Notes: generated by a model from the letters alone, not told the origin. Shown: positions 7,922 to 16,969, counted from the first letter of the stretch. The stretch is DNA of 64,000 bases from Nitratireductor aquimarinus (GCF_017255295.1 NZ_JAFKDE010000002.1:806001-870000); one strand, 5' to 3'. Translations and numbers: made by a program.

Positions 7922-8743
7922 ATGAAAGCTCTACTGCATTTCGACAGTGGCGGGATCAAGCGCGCCGCCCGGCCGTTCCGCTCCGCTCTTTCAAAGCTGC
8001 ATCTCGTCGCCCGCCGTGCGGAGCTGACGGGCGCATATCCAGACCGGCAAAGCGCCGTGCGCGCAGCGCCGGGCTGGGCGCTGACCGATTACGATCACGA
8101 AGTGGTCGTGCCCGTTGCGCTCGACAAGATGAGCCGGGTCATTGACTGGGATTACCCGATCCTCTTCTGGCTCGAACGGGAGTTGCGCGCACGCAATGGC
8201 GCGCCGTTGCGCCTGCTGGATGCCGGTGGGCATGTGGGTACCAAGTTCCGTGCCTTTCGTGACCTTCTGGACCTCTCAAGGGTGCAATGGCAGGTCTATG
8301 AACTGCCGGCGATGGTGAAGGCGGGAAGGGAGATGGCGGTCTCCGAAGGTCTGGAGGCGCAACTCTCGTTTTGCGATTGCCTTGAGGAAATAGAAGAAGC
8401 GGACATCCTGCTTTGCTCGGGGCTGCTGCAATATCTGGATATGCCGTTTCCCGATTTCGTCAAAAGCCTGCCTGCGCGGCCAAGGGTCATCCTTCTCAAC
8501 AAGGTCGCCTTAAGGGAAGGGCCTTCGGTCTACACGCTGCAGCGTGGCGGGCCGACCTATCTGCCCTACCATATCCGCAACAAGGCCCGCTTTCTGGATG
8601 ACCTGGAGGCGCTCGGTTATCAGGTCGTCGACAGCTGGCGTATCCAGTATCTGGCGCATCAGGTTGCGAGTCACCCTGAACTCGGCTGGAGCGAAAGCCG
8701 CGGCTACATGCTTCAGGACAGGAACATGGCGCGCGTTTCATAG
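7922..8743 (+). CDS. TIGR04325 family putative methyltransferase
   Basis: 273 residues from the ATG at 7922, preceded by AGAGAGG at good spacing; an upstream in-frame extension is unlikely. A class I methyltransferase core is seen: YPILFWLER, then LLDAGGHVGTKF (SAM motif I), WQVYELPAMVKAG, SFCDCLEE, and the LCSGLLQYLD motif typical of TIGR04325. This family is usually found near polysaccharide or surface-glycan genes and its substrate is not established. Here it stands alone between rsh and the DUF2062-acpS operon, with no glycan genes nearby. Confidence 0.82.
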   Translation: MKALLHFDSGGIKRAARPFRSALSKLHLVARRAELTGAYPDRQSAVRAAPGWALTDYDHEVVVPVALDKMSRVIDWDYPILFWLERELRARNGAPLRLLDAGGHVGTKFRAFRDLLDLSRVQWQVYELPAMVKAGREMAVSEGLEAQLSFCDCLEEIEEADILLCSGLLQYLDMPFPDFVKSLPARPRVILLNKVALREGPSVYTLQRGGPTYLPYHIRNKARFLDDLEALGYQVVDSWRIQYLAHQVASHPELGWSESRGYMLQDRNMARVS

Positions 8744-8998
8744 CCGCGCGTCATGCGGTCACTGATTGATCGGCGGCGTCAAAATTCTGCCGTTTCAGGC
8801 GCTTAGAACAATCGCGTTTCCGGCCATCTCTTCGGAAGCGCAATTGGTCGCGTGGTTGCCCTTGCCCCATCTGTCTCAGCTTGCCTATATCGATGCACAA
8901 ACCGGTTTGCGGGAACGCGCCGTTAAGGAGGTCGGTCTTATAGGATCGGAGTGCTGGGGGAGAAGCATGTTGGCATTCGGGGGTGCGGTGTAGGCGCG

Positions 8999-9595
8999 AT
9001 GTTGTTTCGACGTAGAAAACCTGCCGATTTATGGGAAAAGACGCGAACCCTCGTTTGGCCGCGTCGGTCTTTCTGGCGATCCGCACAATATTTCGTAAAG
9101 CGGGCCCTTCGGCTCACGGCAACGCCGCATGCCATCGCAGCCGGTGTTGCGGCAGGCGTTTTTGCGTCCTTCACGCCCTTCATGGGCTTTCACTTTTTCA
9201 TCGCCGCCGGTCTGGCCTGGTGCCTGGGCGGAAACCTTGTCGCCTCGGCCATCGGCACCGCCATTGGAAATCCGCTGACATTCCCCTTCATCTGGGGCGC
9301 GACGCTCGAGACCGGGCGCATGATCCTCTACGGCGGCGATATTCCTCAGGGAGCGCCCATCCATCTGGGCAAGATGCTGAGCCATCTCGAATTCTCGCAG
9401 CTCTGGGAGCCACTCCTGAAGCCCATGTCCATCGGCGCTCTGCCGCTCGGGATCACCTTCGCTCTGGTCTTCTATTTTCTGACACGCTGGGCGGTTTTCG
9501 GGTTTCGTGAGCAGCGCCGCAAACGCCTTGCCGAGCGCGCACGCCGCAGGGCGAACCAGCAGGCCTTTGGTGCAGGGACGGCAACAAGTTCATGA
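8999..9595 (+). CDS. DUF2062 domain membrane protein
   Basis: 198 residues starting [11 protein letters not shown]; an upstream in-frame ATG at 8951 would add an unlikely 16 residues. The DUF2062 core is visible: [24 protein letters not shown], then an [13 protein letters not shown] stretch. There are two to three membrane segments at about 45-90 and 150-175, and a basic C-terminus ([12 protein letters not shown]). Function is unknown; in Rhizobiales it commonly heads the acpS-lepB-rnc-era cluster. Its stop codon overlaps the acpS ATG by 4 bp. Confidence 0.85.
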   Translation: MLFRRRKPADLWEKTRTLVWPRRSFWRSAQYFVKRALRLTATPHAIAAGVAAGVFASFTPFMGFHFFIAAGLAWCLGGNLVASAIGTAIGNPLTFPFIWGATLETGRMILYGGDIPQGAPIHLGKMLSHLEFSQLWEPLLKPMSIGALPLGITFALVFYFLTRWAVFGFREQRRKRLAERARRRANQQAFGAGTATSS

Positions 9596-9999
9596 TTATC
9601 GGTATCGGAAGCGACCTGATCGACATTCGGCGCGTCGCAAAAACGCTCGACCGCTACGGCGAACGGTTCACGCAGCGTGTGTTCACGGAGGTGGAGCGCG
9701 CGAAGTCTGACAAGCGCCGCGAGCGTGCTGCCTCCTACGCCAAGCGCTTCGCAGCCAAGGAAGCCTGCTCCAAGGCGTTGGGCACGGGCATTTCGCGCGG
9801 CGTCTTCTGGCGCGAAATGGGCGTCGTGAACCTGCCGGGCGGCAAGCCGACCATGGAGCTTTCCGGACGCGCGCGCGAGCACGCCATGAACATGACGCCG
9901 CCTGGAATGAAAGTGCTTGTCCATTTGACCATTACCGACGACTTTCCGCTGGCTCAGGCATTCGTGATTATCGAGGCGGTTCCCGACACGGGAAACTGA
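9592..9999 (+). CDS. acpS: Holo-[acyl-carrier-protein] synthase
   Basis: AcpS transfers 4'-phosphopantetheine from CoA to the serine of acyl carrier protein; the target AcpP is encoded at 55226. The 135 residues have the family signatures GIGSDLIDI with metal ligand Asp8, and [15 protein letters not shown] with Glu57. The ATG overlaps the DUF2062 stop (ATGA), indicating translational coupling. lepB follows. Confidence 0.96.
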   Translation: MIIGIGSDLIDIRRVAKTLDRYGERFTQRVFTEVERAKSDKRRERAASYAKRFAAKEACSKALGTGISRGVFWREMGVVNLPGGKPTMELSGRAREHAMNMTPPGMKVLVHLTITDDFPLAQAFVIIEAVPDTGN

Positions 10000-10089
10000 G
10001 GCTGAAAACTGCGCAAGGGAGCGTTGTCGCATTGCCGCCGCCTTTCTGGCGCGATAAGACCGTGCCGAAACAGTCGAACCGAGGAAGTA

Positions 10090-10839
10090 ATGAGCGTGGC
10101 TGACAAGACGAAGAAGAAATCGGGCGGGGCAGGCGAGACGGTGAGCGTGATCGTCCAGGCGCTTATTCTGGCGCTGGTTATCCGCACCTTCTTTTTTCAG
10201 CCATTCTCCATTCCATCGGGCTCGATGCGTCCGACCCTGCTTGAAGGCGACTATTTGTTCGTCACCAAGTGGGCTTACGGTTATTCTCGCCATTCGCTGC
10301 CGTTCTCGCCGCCGCTGTTCTCCGGCCGTATCTGGGCGTCCGAGCCCGAGCGCGGCGATGTGGTGGTGTTCAAGTTCCCGCCGAACCCGTCCATCGATTA
10401 CATCAAGCGTGTGGTTGGCCTGCCGGGCGACAAGATCCAGATGCGCGATGGTGTTCTCTTCATCAATGATGAGCCGGTGCAGCGCGAGAAGCTTGGCCAG
10501 ATCACCGATCCCGACATCACGGAGATGGACCGCCCGGTCGATGTCTATCGCGAGACCCTGCCCAATGGCGTTTCCTACGAGACGCTGGACCTGACGGAGA
10601 CCGGCTTGGGCGACAACACGCGTGAGTTCGTGGTTCCTGAAGGCCATTACTTCATGATGGGCGACAATCGCGACAACTCTGCCGACAGCCGTTTCTCGGT
10701 CGGTTTCGTGCCGGCTGAAAACCTGGTGGGCCGCGCCAATGTGATCTTCTTCTCCATCGCCGGCGGTGCAAGTCCGCTTGAGCTGTGGCGCTGGCCGTCG
10801 GAAGTGCGCCCGTCGCGCATTCTCAACTGGGTCGACTGA
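10090..10839 (+). CDS. lepB: Signal peptidase I
   Basis: Membrane-bound leader peptidase that cuts Sec signal peptides. The start is set at 10090, with GAGGAAG just upstream, giving 249 residues. A single N-terminal membrane segment (about 18-38) precedes the catalytic box PSGSMRPTL with nucleophile Ser45. The general-base Lys is Lys107 in YIKRVVGLPGD. The late box MMGDNRDNSADSR is also present. It is followed after 15 bp by rnc; lepB-rnc-era is a classic order. Confidence 0.96.
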   Translation: MSVADKTKKKSGGAGETVSVIVQALILALVIRTFFFQPFSIPSGSMRPTLLEGDYLFVTKWAYGYSRHSLPFSPPLFSGRIWASEPERGDVVVFKFPPNPSIDYIKRVVGLPGDKIQMRDGVLFINDEPVQREKLGQITDPDITEMDRPVDVYRETLPNGVSYETLDLTETGLGDNTREFVVPEGHYFMMGDNRDNSADSRFSVGFVPAENLVGRANVIFFSIAGGASPLELWRWPSEVRPSRILNWVD

Positions 10840-10854
10840 GCCTTGCCAAAAACC

Positions 10855-11574
10855 ATGGCTGTCAAACGTCTGCGCGGACCCCAGCTCGTCGCTGAAGTGT
10901 CCCGGCGCACCGGGTTTGCTTACAAAGACGCCGCGCTGGTCGAGGAAGCGATGACGCATTCCAGCGCGCGCGGTCGCGCGGGCGTGGATTATCAGCGTCT
11001 TGAATTTCTCGGCGACCGGGTTCTCGGACTGGCCGTTGCCGAACTGCTTTTTGAAAGCTTTCCCAAAGCGCCGGAAGGCGAACTCTCGGTGCGCCTCAAT
11101 GCGCTGGTGAATGCCGAGACGCTGGCCGAAGTCGCCGACGAACTGGATATCAGCCCGCTGATCCATATGGGCAGCGATTTGCGTGGGGCTGCGACACGCA
11201 AACAGATCAATCTGCGCGCCGATGTGATGGAAGCCCTGATTGCGGTCGTCTTCCTGGAAGCGGGGATCGACGCGGCCCGCACATTCGTTCGCACCCATTG
11301 GGGATCGCGCGCGCGGGCCAAGGGCGCTGACCGACGCGATCCCAAGACAGCGCTGCAGGAATGGGCGCATCAGGTTGCTGGCGTCACGCCAGCCTATAGT
11401 GTTGACGATCGGCAGGGACCGGATCACGATCCGGTCTTCTCGGTCACCGTAAAGATCAAGGGTTATGACCCCGCATTCGGCAAGGGACGCTCCAAGCGCG
11501 AAGCCGAGCAGGCGGCGGCCACGACCATGCTGGAGCGCGAAGGCGTCTGGCATAGAAACGAGAACGTATCATGA
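10855..11574 (+). CDS. rnc: Ribonuclease III
   Basis: Double-strand-specific endoribonuclease for rRNA and mRNA processing. 239 residues from ATG 10855; an in-frame TTG at 10843 could extend it by four. The N-terminal catalytic domain has the signature RLEFLGDRVLGLAV and the second acidic site ADVMEALIAVVFLEAG. The C-terminal dsRNA-binding domain runs from about residue 162 (DPKTALQEWAHQ) to 228 and ends with the conserved KREAEQAAA. The stop overlaps the era start by 4 bp. Confidence 0.96.
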   Translation: MAVKRLRGPQLVAEVSRRTGFAYKDAALVEEAMTHSSARGRAGVDYQRLEFLGDRVLGLAVAELLFESFPKAPEGELSVRLNALVNAETLAEVADELDISPLIHMGSDLRGAATRKQINLRADVMEALIAVVFLEAGIDAARTFVRTHWGSRARAKGADRRDPKTALQEWAHQVAGVTPAYSVDDRQGPDHDPVFSVTVKIKGYDPAFGKGRSKREAEQAAATTMLEREGVWHRNENVS

Positions 11575-12497
11575 GTGAAGACATATCGATTGACAGCCCG
11601 CAGGGTGAAACCCGCTCCGGCTTCGTGGCGCTGATCGGCGCGCCGAATGCCGGCAAATCGACGCTGCTCAATCAGCTCGTGGGCGCAAAAGTGTCCATCG
11701 TCACCCATAAGGTGCAGACAACCCGCGCCATCGTGCGCGGCATCGCCACCCATGAGAGTGCGCAGATCGTGTTCATCGACACGCCGGGCATCTTCAATCC
11801 GCGTCGCACGCTCGACCGCGCCATGGTCACCACCGCCTGGGGTGGGGCCAAGGACGCCGATGTGGTGGCGTTCCTCATCGATGCCGAACGCGGCATCAAG
11901 GGAGATGCGGCAGCCATTCTTGAAAAGCTCAAGGACGTCGCTCAGCCCAAGATCCTCATCCTCAACAAGGTCGACCGCGTGAAGCGCGAAACCCTTCTTG
12001 AGCTGGCGGCAAAGGCCAATGAGGCGGTGGCGTTCGAGCGCACCTTCATGGTCTCGGCGCTGCAGGGCTCGGGCTGCGATGACCTGCTTTCCTATTTCGC
12101 CGAAACGCTGCCGGTCGGTCCCTGGTACTATCCGGAAGACCAGATTTCGGATCTGCCGATGCGCCAGCTCGCTGCCGAGATCACGCGCGAGAAGCTGTTT
12201 CTGCGGCTGCATCAGGAAGTGCCTTACGCCATCCATGTGGAGACGGAGAAATGGGAGGAGCGCAAGGACGGGTCCGTGCGCATCGACCAGGTCGTCTATG
12301 TGGAGCGCGACAGCCAGAAGAAAATCGTGCTCGGCCACAAGGGCTCGGCGATCCGTGCCGTCGGACAGGCAGCGCGCGAGGAAATCGCCGATATTCTTGA
12401 GCAGAAGGTCCATCTCTTCCTCTTCGTGAAGGTGCGCGAAGGCTGGGGCAATGACCCCGAGCGCTACCGCGAGATGGGGCTTGAATTCCCGTCCTGA
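11571..12497 (+). CDS. era: GTPase Era, 16S rRNA maturation
   Basis: Essential Ras-like GTPase that binds the 3' end of 16S rRNA during 30S assembly. 308 residues with GAPNAGKST (G1, about 23-31), VQTTR (G2), DTPG (G3) and NKVD (G4). The C-terminal KH domain contains the IVLGHKGSAIRAVG loop. It overlaps rnc by 4 bp, is followed by recO after 18 bp, and is functionally linked with RNase III and with KsgA (59764). Confidence 0.97.
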   Translation: MSEDISIDSPQGETRSGFVALIGAPNAGKSTLLNQLVGAKVSIVTHKVQTTRAIVRGIATHESAQIVFIDTPGIFNPRRTLDRAMVTTAWGGAKDADVVAFLIDAERGIKGDAAAILEKLKDVAQPKILILNKVDRVKRETLLELAAKANEAVAFERTFMVSALQGSGCDDLLSYFAETLPVGPWYYPEDQISDLPMRQLAAEITREKLFLRLHQEVPYAIHVETEKWEERKDGSVRIDQVVYVERDSQKKIVLGHKGSAIRAVGQAAREEIADILEQKVHLFLFVKVREGWGNDPERYREMGLEFPS

Positions 12498-12515
12498 CGG
12501 GAGGACAGTGGCCGC

Positions 12516-13256
12516 ATGGAATGGCGCGACGAAGGGATCATTCTGGGCGCCAGAAAGTATGGCGAGACGAGCGTCGTCCTTGAAACGATGACGGCGGCAC
12601 ATGGCCGTCATCTGGGGCTGGTGAAGGGCGGCCGGTCACGCCGCATGCAGCCACTCCTGCAGCCGGGCAATCGTGTTGATCTCGTCTGGCGCGCCCGGCT
12701 CGAAGAGCATCTGGGCGCGTTTCAGGTCGAACCTCTCGAGCTCAACGCAGCGCGATTGCTCGCCTCGGCCGTCGCCATTCACGGCATCCAGCTTCTGGCC
12801 GCACATCTGCGGCTCATGCCCGAGCGCGACGCGCATGCGGGGCTCTACGAAACACTCAAGGTCATCACGGCGCATCTGGACGAGCCCGAGATTGCCGGGC
12901 CGCTGATGGTGCGGTTCGAGCTGGCGCTTCTGGACGAGCTGGGTTTCGGGCTGGATCTTGGAAAATGCGCGCTAACGGGAAGCCGCGAAGGGCTGGCCTA
13001 TGTCTCTCCCAAATCGGGGCGTGCGGTGACGCAGGAGGCCGGAACGCCTTGGCGCGACAAGCTTTTGCCATTGCCGGCTTTTCTGACCACGCGGAACACG
13101 GCGGAGACGACGCGCGAAGCGCTCGATGACGCCTATCGGCTGACCGGATTCTTCTTTCATCGCAATGTATACGAGCCGCGCGGCATGGAAGAGCCCGATG
13201 CGCGCGGCGGTTTTCTGATGGCGCTGGCCCGTAGCGCCGAGCGCGCCGCGGACTGA
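12516..13256 (+). CDS. recO: DNA repair protein RecO
   Basis: RecO loads RecA onto SSB-coated DNA in the RecFOR recombination pathway. 246 residues with the N-terminal OB fold (MEWRDEGIILGARKYGETSVVLE, EGIIL-type start) followed by GLVKGGRSR, a typical RecO segment. A helical C-terminal domain follows, with LELALLDELGFG-like wording at about residues 130-145. It is the last gene of the acpS-lepB-rnc-era-recO run and ends 7 bp from the converging MFS gene. Confidence 0.93.
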   Translation: MEWRDEGIILGARKYGETSVVLETMTAAHGRHLGLVKGGRSRRMQPLLQPGNRVDLVWRARLEEHLGAFQVEPLELNAARLLASAVAIHGIQLLAAHLRLMPERDAHAGLYETLKVITAHLDEPEIAGPLMVRFELALLDELGFGLDLGKCALTGSREGLAYVSPKSGRAVTQEAGTPWRDKLLPLPAFLTTRNTAETTREALDDAYRLTGFFFHRNVYEPRGMEEPDARGGFLMALARSAERAAD

Positions 13257-13263
13257 TCTTCGC

Positions 13264-14505
13264 TTATTCTGCCGGGGCGAGGGACGGGCGCGTAACAGCG
13301 GCTTCCCGGATCGGCATGTGCACCAAGGCGGCGAACAGGCCGAGCAGAACGCCAAGCCACCACACGGGATCGTAGCTGCCGAAAATGTCGTAGAGATAGC
13401 CGCCGAGCCAGACGCCCAGGAAGGAGCCGACCTGGTGGGAGAAGAACACGATCCCGCCCAGAAGCCCCAGATGGCCCGTGCCGAACATGATCGCCACCAG
13501 ACCGTTCGTCGGGGGCACGGTGGAGAGCCATAAAAGCCCCATGACGATGGCGAAGATGATGACGCTTGTGGGTGTCTGGGGCAGGAGCAGGAAGGCCGTC
13601 ACCGCGATGGAGCGCGCGATATAGATCAGCGACAGGAAGCCCGGCTTTGAATAGCGTTGACCGATATAGCCGGACGCCAGAGAGCCGATAATGTTGAAAA
13701 AGCCGATTAGCGCCAGCGCGATTACCGCATAGCGCGCATCAATGCCGATGTCGCCGATATAGGCGGGGAAGTGCGCGGTGATGAAGGCGACCTGAAAACC
13801 GCAGACGAAGAAGCCCGCAACCAGCAGAAGGAAACTGCGATGGCCGAAAGCCTCGCGCAACGCTTCGCCGATGGTCTGCTTGAAGATCTCGGCGCTGTTT
13901 CTGGCGGTGGCGGCATTGCCGACGAGCGGGATTGCCAGAAGCGGCACCACCAGCATGGCTATGCTCATATAGACAAGCGTGTCCGACCAGCCGAATGCAT
14001 CAATCAGCCCCTGACTGATCGGGGCGAAGACGAACATGCCGGCCGAGCCGGCGGCTGTCGCCAGACCGAAGATCAGGCTGCGCTTGTTGGCAGGCGTGCT
14101 GCGCGCGAAGGCCGCGAGAATGATGCCGAAGGAGCCGCCCGCGACGCCGAGCCCCACAAGCACGCCACCGCCGATATGCAGCATGGCTTCGCTGGTGGGC
14201 ATCGACATCATCAGAAGACCGGCAGCGTAGATCACTGCAGAAAGCGCCAGAACCCGCCAGGTTCCAAACCGGTCTGCTATCGCGCCGAAGATCGGCTGAC
14301 CGACGCCCCAGAGCAGGTTCTGGATCGCCATGGCGAGACCGAATGTGGTGCGGTCCCAGCCGGTTTCGGCCAGAAGCGGGAGCTGAAAGAAACCCATCGC
14401 CGAACGCGGGCCGAAGTTCAGTGCCGCGATCAGGCACCCGCAGACAACCACCAGCCAGGGAAAAGAGGGCTGGCCGGTATCCCGGCTGGTGCTTTGCTGT
14501 GTCAT
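13264..14505 (-). CDS. MFS transporter, OxlT/monocarboxylate-type
   Basis: 413 residues with about twelve hydrophobic segments in two halves. Features: an N-terminal FGPRSAMGFFQLPLLAETGW stretch, the MFS motif-A region FGAIADRFGTWRVL after helix 2, and a second-half counterpart GYIGQRYSK. The wording fits the oxalate/formate and monocarboxylate (MCT-like) branch. The substrate cannot be told from sequence. It stands alone on the reverse strand, converging on recO, and is divergent from the ECF sigma gene. Confidence 0.85.
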   Translation of the reverse strand: MTQQSTSRDTGQPSFPWLVVVCGCLIAALNFGPRSAMGFFQLPLLAETGWDRTTFGLAMAIQNLLWGVGQPIFGAIADRFGTWRVLALSAVIYAAGLLMMSMPTSEAMLHIGGGVLVGLGVAGGSFGIILAAFARSTPANKRSLIFGLATAAGSAGMFVFAPISQGLIDAFGWSDTLVYMSIAMLVVPLLAIPLVGNAATARNSAEIFKQTIGEALREAFGHRSFLLLVAGFFVCGFQVAFITAHFPAYIGDIGIDARYAVIALALIGFFNIIGSLASGYIGQRYSKPGFLSLIYIARSIAVTAFLLLPQTPTSVIIFAIVMGLLWLSTVPPTNGLVAIMFGTGHLGLLGGIVFFSHQVGSFLGVWLGGYLYDIFGSYDPVWWLGVLLGLFAALVHMPIREAAVTRPSLAPAE

Positions 14506-14636
14506 GGGAGTTTTCGCCTTGCGCTTCCAGTGTGGGAGGACGTTTCGGCGTGCAACCTAGCTCAGCAGTGCAACTGTTTTAATCGACAAATTGTGCACGA
14601 AAGATCAGTTTTTCTCATAATTTAGCTGGCGTCATG

Positions 14637-14662
14637 GGAATAAACCGGCGGATAGAAGCGTT
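14637..14662 (+). promoter_or_regulatory. EcfG-like promoter for the ECF sigma operon
   Basis: GGAAT (14637-14641) and CGTT (14659-14662) are separated by 17 bp. This resembles the alphaproteobacterial general-stress (EcfG) consensus GGAAC-N16/17-CGTT, and such boxes also occur on autoregulated ECF operons. It ends 46 bp before the sigma factor ATG. Confidence 0.55.
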
Positions 14663-14708
14663 GATGTAAAAGAAGCATCAGGACCCGTCCGAAAGACGGG
14701 CAGGGGGC

Positions 14709-15224
14709 ATGGACGGCAGACGAAAGGCGATTGTCGGCGAGATACCGGGGCTCCGGCGCTATGCGCGCGCGCTCATGCATGATGCCGATGCCGCTGACGA
14801 TCTCGTGCAGGACTGTCTGGAGCGCGCTTTTCTGCGGCTCGACAACTGGCAGACCGGCACGTCGCCGCGCCGATGGCTCTTCACGCTGATGCACAATCTT
14901 TTCGTGGATGGCGTCCGCGCGCGCAAACGGCGTGGCGAGGTGTCCGATCAGGTAGCGTTCGATGCGCCGGATCTGTCGAGCGCGCCGGAACAGAATGGCG
15001 TTCTTGATCTGCGCGACGTGCTCGACGCCCTTCAGGACGTGGCGCCCGAGCGGCGCGCCGCCATTCTGCTGGTCGGCGTGGAGGGCATGAGCTACGCCGA
15101 GGCTGCACAGGTTCTGGACATCCCGACGGGAACGCTTATGTCGCGCGTGGCGCGCGGGCGGCAGGATCTGCGTGACGTGCTCGATCTTGCGCGGCGGCGG
15201 CGCATTCTCAAGGCGGTGGAATGA
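14709..15224 (+). CDS. RpoE-type ECF RNA polymerase sigma factor
   Basis: 171 residues with the two ECF regions. Region 2 (about 10-75) contains RYARALMHDADAADDLVQD and SPRRWLFTLMHNLFVD. Region 4 (about 108-160) has the helix-turn-helix GMSYAEAAQVLDIPTGTLMS followed by RVARGR. A CAGGGGGC ribosome-binding site precedes the ATG. The next gene, encoding its membrane anti-sigma factor, overlaps by 4 bp, so this is a two-gene regulatory unit. The upstream GGAAT-N17-CGTT box suggests autoregulation or control by a stress sigma. The inducing signal is unknown. Confidence 0.92.
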   Translation: MDGRRKAIVGEIPGLRRYARALMHDADAADDLVQDCLERAFLRLDNWQTGTSPRRWLFTLMHNLFVDGVRARKRRGEVSDQVAFDAPDLSSAPEQNGVLDLRDVLDALQDVAPERRAAILLVGVEGMSYAEAAQVLDIPTGTLMSRVARGRQDLRDVLDLARRRRILKAVE

Positions 15225-16009
15225 TGACGCAACGCAGCTTTGATGAGAGAGACATCCACCTTGCGCTCGATGGCGAGTTGCCGGCCGAGGACATGGCAGC
15301 CTATGAAGCCTGGCTCATGGCGCGACCCGACATGCGGGCGCTCAGTGCGCGCTATGCTTCCGACCGTGCGCTTCTGCGCGAGACGCTCTCGGGGCTTGCC
15401 GGTGAGGAGCCGCCGCAGCGATTATCTGATGTGGGGCTGGGAGCCGGTCGACGCAAAAGCCCGGCGCGCCGCCGCAGCATGGTTGCAGCGGCTGCCGCGC
15501 TGCTTCTGGCAGTGGGGGCGAGTGCCGGATATTGGGCAGGGCGCACAGGCTTCAATGGTGCAGAAACGCTTGCCACGCTTGAAGTCGTGGGGCAGGCGGT
15601 CGCGGCGCATCAGGTCTACGCGTCGGAAAAGCTGCATGTGGTCGAGGTTGGGGCGAGTGATCGCAACCATCTGGTCGGCTGGCTTTCAAATCGCGTGGGC
15701 ACGCAGCTTGTTGCACCTGATCTGCGACCGGAGGGTTTCGACCTCATGGGCGGACGGCTTCTGCCGTCGGGCGACAAGACGGCCGCGCAGTTCATGTATG
15801 AAGACCCGGAAGGCGAGCGGGTTTCTCTTTATGTCGCGCACTGCCTTCAGGATGAGAAAACAGGCTTCCGCCTGTTCGAGGAGGAGGGTAGCCGCGCCTT
15901 CTACTGGCATGAAAACGGGTTTTCCTACACCGTGGCCGGTGCGATCCCGCAAGCGCAGCTGCTGGAGCTGGCGAATGCCACCTATCGCCAGCTGATCGCC
16001 GGCAGGTGA
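15221..16009 (+). CDS. Transmembrane anti-sigma factor
   Basis: 262 residues. The short cytoplasmic N-terminal part (about 1-80; DIHLALDGELPAED, EAWLMARPDMRA) is the typical anti-sigma domain that would bind the ECF factor. One membrane segment lies at about 86-106. The remaining roughly 155 residues would be periplasmic and could sense the stimulus. No zinc-binding HxxxCxxC motif is present, so a ZAS-type redox switch is not supported. The start ATGATG overlaps the sigma gene stop. Function is assigned from position and topology. Confidence 0.85.
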   Translation: MMTQRSFDERDIHLALDGELPAEDMAAYEAWLMARPDMRALSARYASDRALLRETLSGLAGEEPPQRLSDVGLGAGRRKSPARRRSMVAAAAALLLAVGASAGYWAGRTGFNGAETLATLEVVGQAVAAHQVYASEKLHVVEVGASDRNHLVGWLSNRVGTQLVAPDLRPEGFDLMGGRLLPSGDKTAAQFMYEDPEGERVSLYVAHCLQDEKTGFRLFEEEGSRAFYWHENGFSYTVAGAIPQAQLLELANATYRQLIAGR

Positions 16010-16033
16010 TGCCGGGTTGGTTGCCCTGAAGAA

Positions 16034-16072
16034 AAACCGTTCCACCCATCCTGTGAACGGGTGGAACGGTTT
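16034..16072 (-). terminator. Intrinsic terminator of the MscS-type gene, between convergent genes
   Basis: Perfect 14-bp stem AAACCGTTCCACCC / GGGTGGAACGGTTT with an 11-nt loop. Reading leftward it is followed by further Ts (GGTTTTTC), as expected for a reverse-strand terminator. It lies between the anti-sigma stop (16009) and the channel stop (16076) and may also stop rightward transcription. Confidence 0.85.
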
Positions 16073-16075
16073 GGT

Positions 16076-16969
16076 TCAGCCTTTTGCAAGAGCCTTTGTG
16101 GCGCCGCCGGAAGCGGGCTTCTTGCTGTCGATCGGCAGGTAATGCACATCGCGCTGCGGGAAGGGAATGGAAATGCCCTTCTCGTCAAACGCCTGCTTGG
16201 CCGCCTTCGTCATGTCGAGGCGCGTCTGCCACCAGTCGGCGGTCGAGGTCCAGTAGCGCAGGGTGACGGCCACGGCGCTGTCGCCAAGTTCGGACACGTA
16301 GGTCACTGGTTCCTGATCTTTCAGAATGCGCTCGTCGGCAGCGGCCAGATCCATCATGGTCTGCTGCGCCAGATCGATGTCGTCGCCATAGCCGATGCCG
16401 ATCACCAGGTCGTTGCGGCGGCGCGAGTTGCGCGAATAATTGGTGACCGAGGTGTTCCACAGCGAGCTGTTGGGCGCGAGAATGTAGAGGCCGTCGACGG
16501 TCTTCATTTCCGTGGCGAAGAGGCCAATGGCCTGGATGGTGCCGGAAATGCCGCTGGCTTCCACGAACTCGCCGACCCGGAAGGGTTTCAGGACCAGCAG
16601 CATGATGCCGGCCGCCACATTCTGGAGCGTGCCCTGAAGCGCAAGGCCAATGGCGATGCTGGCGGCGCCCAGCGCTGCAATGATGCTGGCGGTTTGCACG
16701 CCAAACTGGGCGAGTACCGTGACGCCGACGAGAACCAGAACCGCATAGCGGGCGACCTGGGACAGGAAGCTGGTGAGCGTGGCGTCGAAGGAGCGGAAAT
16801 GCTCGAGCGTGCGGCGCACCCATTTCTCGACCATGTTTGCGACGATGAAGCCAGCAATGATGAGAATGATGGCGCCGAGAATCGAGAAGGCGTAGGAAAC
16901 AGCGAATGCGCTGACCTCCGCCCAGGCCGCCTGGGCAGCGGTCGTGATGGTCTCAGTTTTAAATTCCAT
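16076..16969 (-). CDS. Small-conductance mechanosensitive channel, MscS family
   Basis: Osmotic safety-valve channel of the inner membrane. The start at 16969 (MEFKTETITT) has GGAGAC upstream and gives 297 residues; the upstream in-frame extension is not protein-like. Three membrane helices lie at about 22-45, 67-90 and 95-125. The last is the Gly/Ala-rich pore helix (AALGAASIAIGLALQGTLQN). Next comes the beta domain with FRVGEFVEASGISGTI and LAPNSSLWNTSVTNYSRN. The C-terminus has an alpha/beta domain ending IPFPQRDVHYL, matching the MscS IPYPQ box. Confidence 0.93.
   Translation of the reverse strand: MEFKTETITTAAQAAWAEVSAFAVSYAFSILGAIILIIAGFIVANMVEKWVRRTLEHFRSFDATLTSFLSQVARYAVLVLVGVTVLAQFGVQTASIIAALGAASIAIGLALQGTLQNVAAGIMLLVLKPFRVGEFVEASGISGTIQAIGLFATEMKTVDGLYILAPNSSLWNTSVTNYSRNSRRRNDLVIGIGYGDDIDLAQQTMMDLAAADERILKDQEPVTYVSELGDSAVAVTLRYWTSTADWWQTRLDMTKAAKQAFDEKGISIPFPQRDVHYLPIDSKKPASGGATKALAKG

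Noticed and set aside
8751-9086. 111-codon reverse frame and 75-codon forward frame in the gap before the DUF2062 gene
   Set aside because: No ribosome-binding site, no protein-like wording, and the reverse frame overlaps the DUF2062 start.
9472-11553. 693-codon open frame on the reverse strand
   Set aside because: It is antisense to acpS, lepB and rnc, all certain genes; the translation is Arg/His/Gly-rich without any domain and arises from high G+C content.
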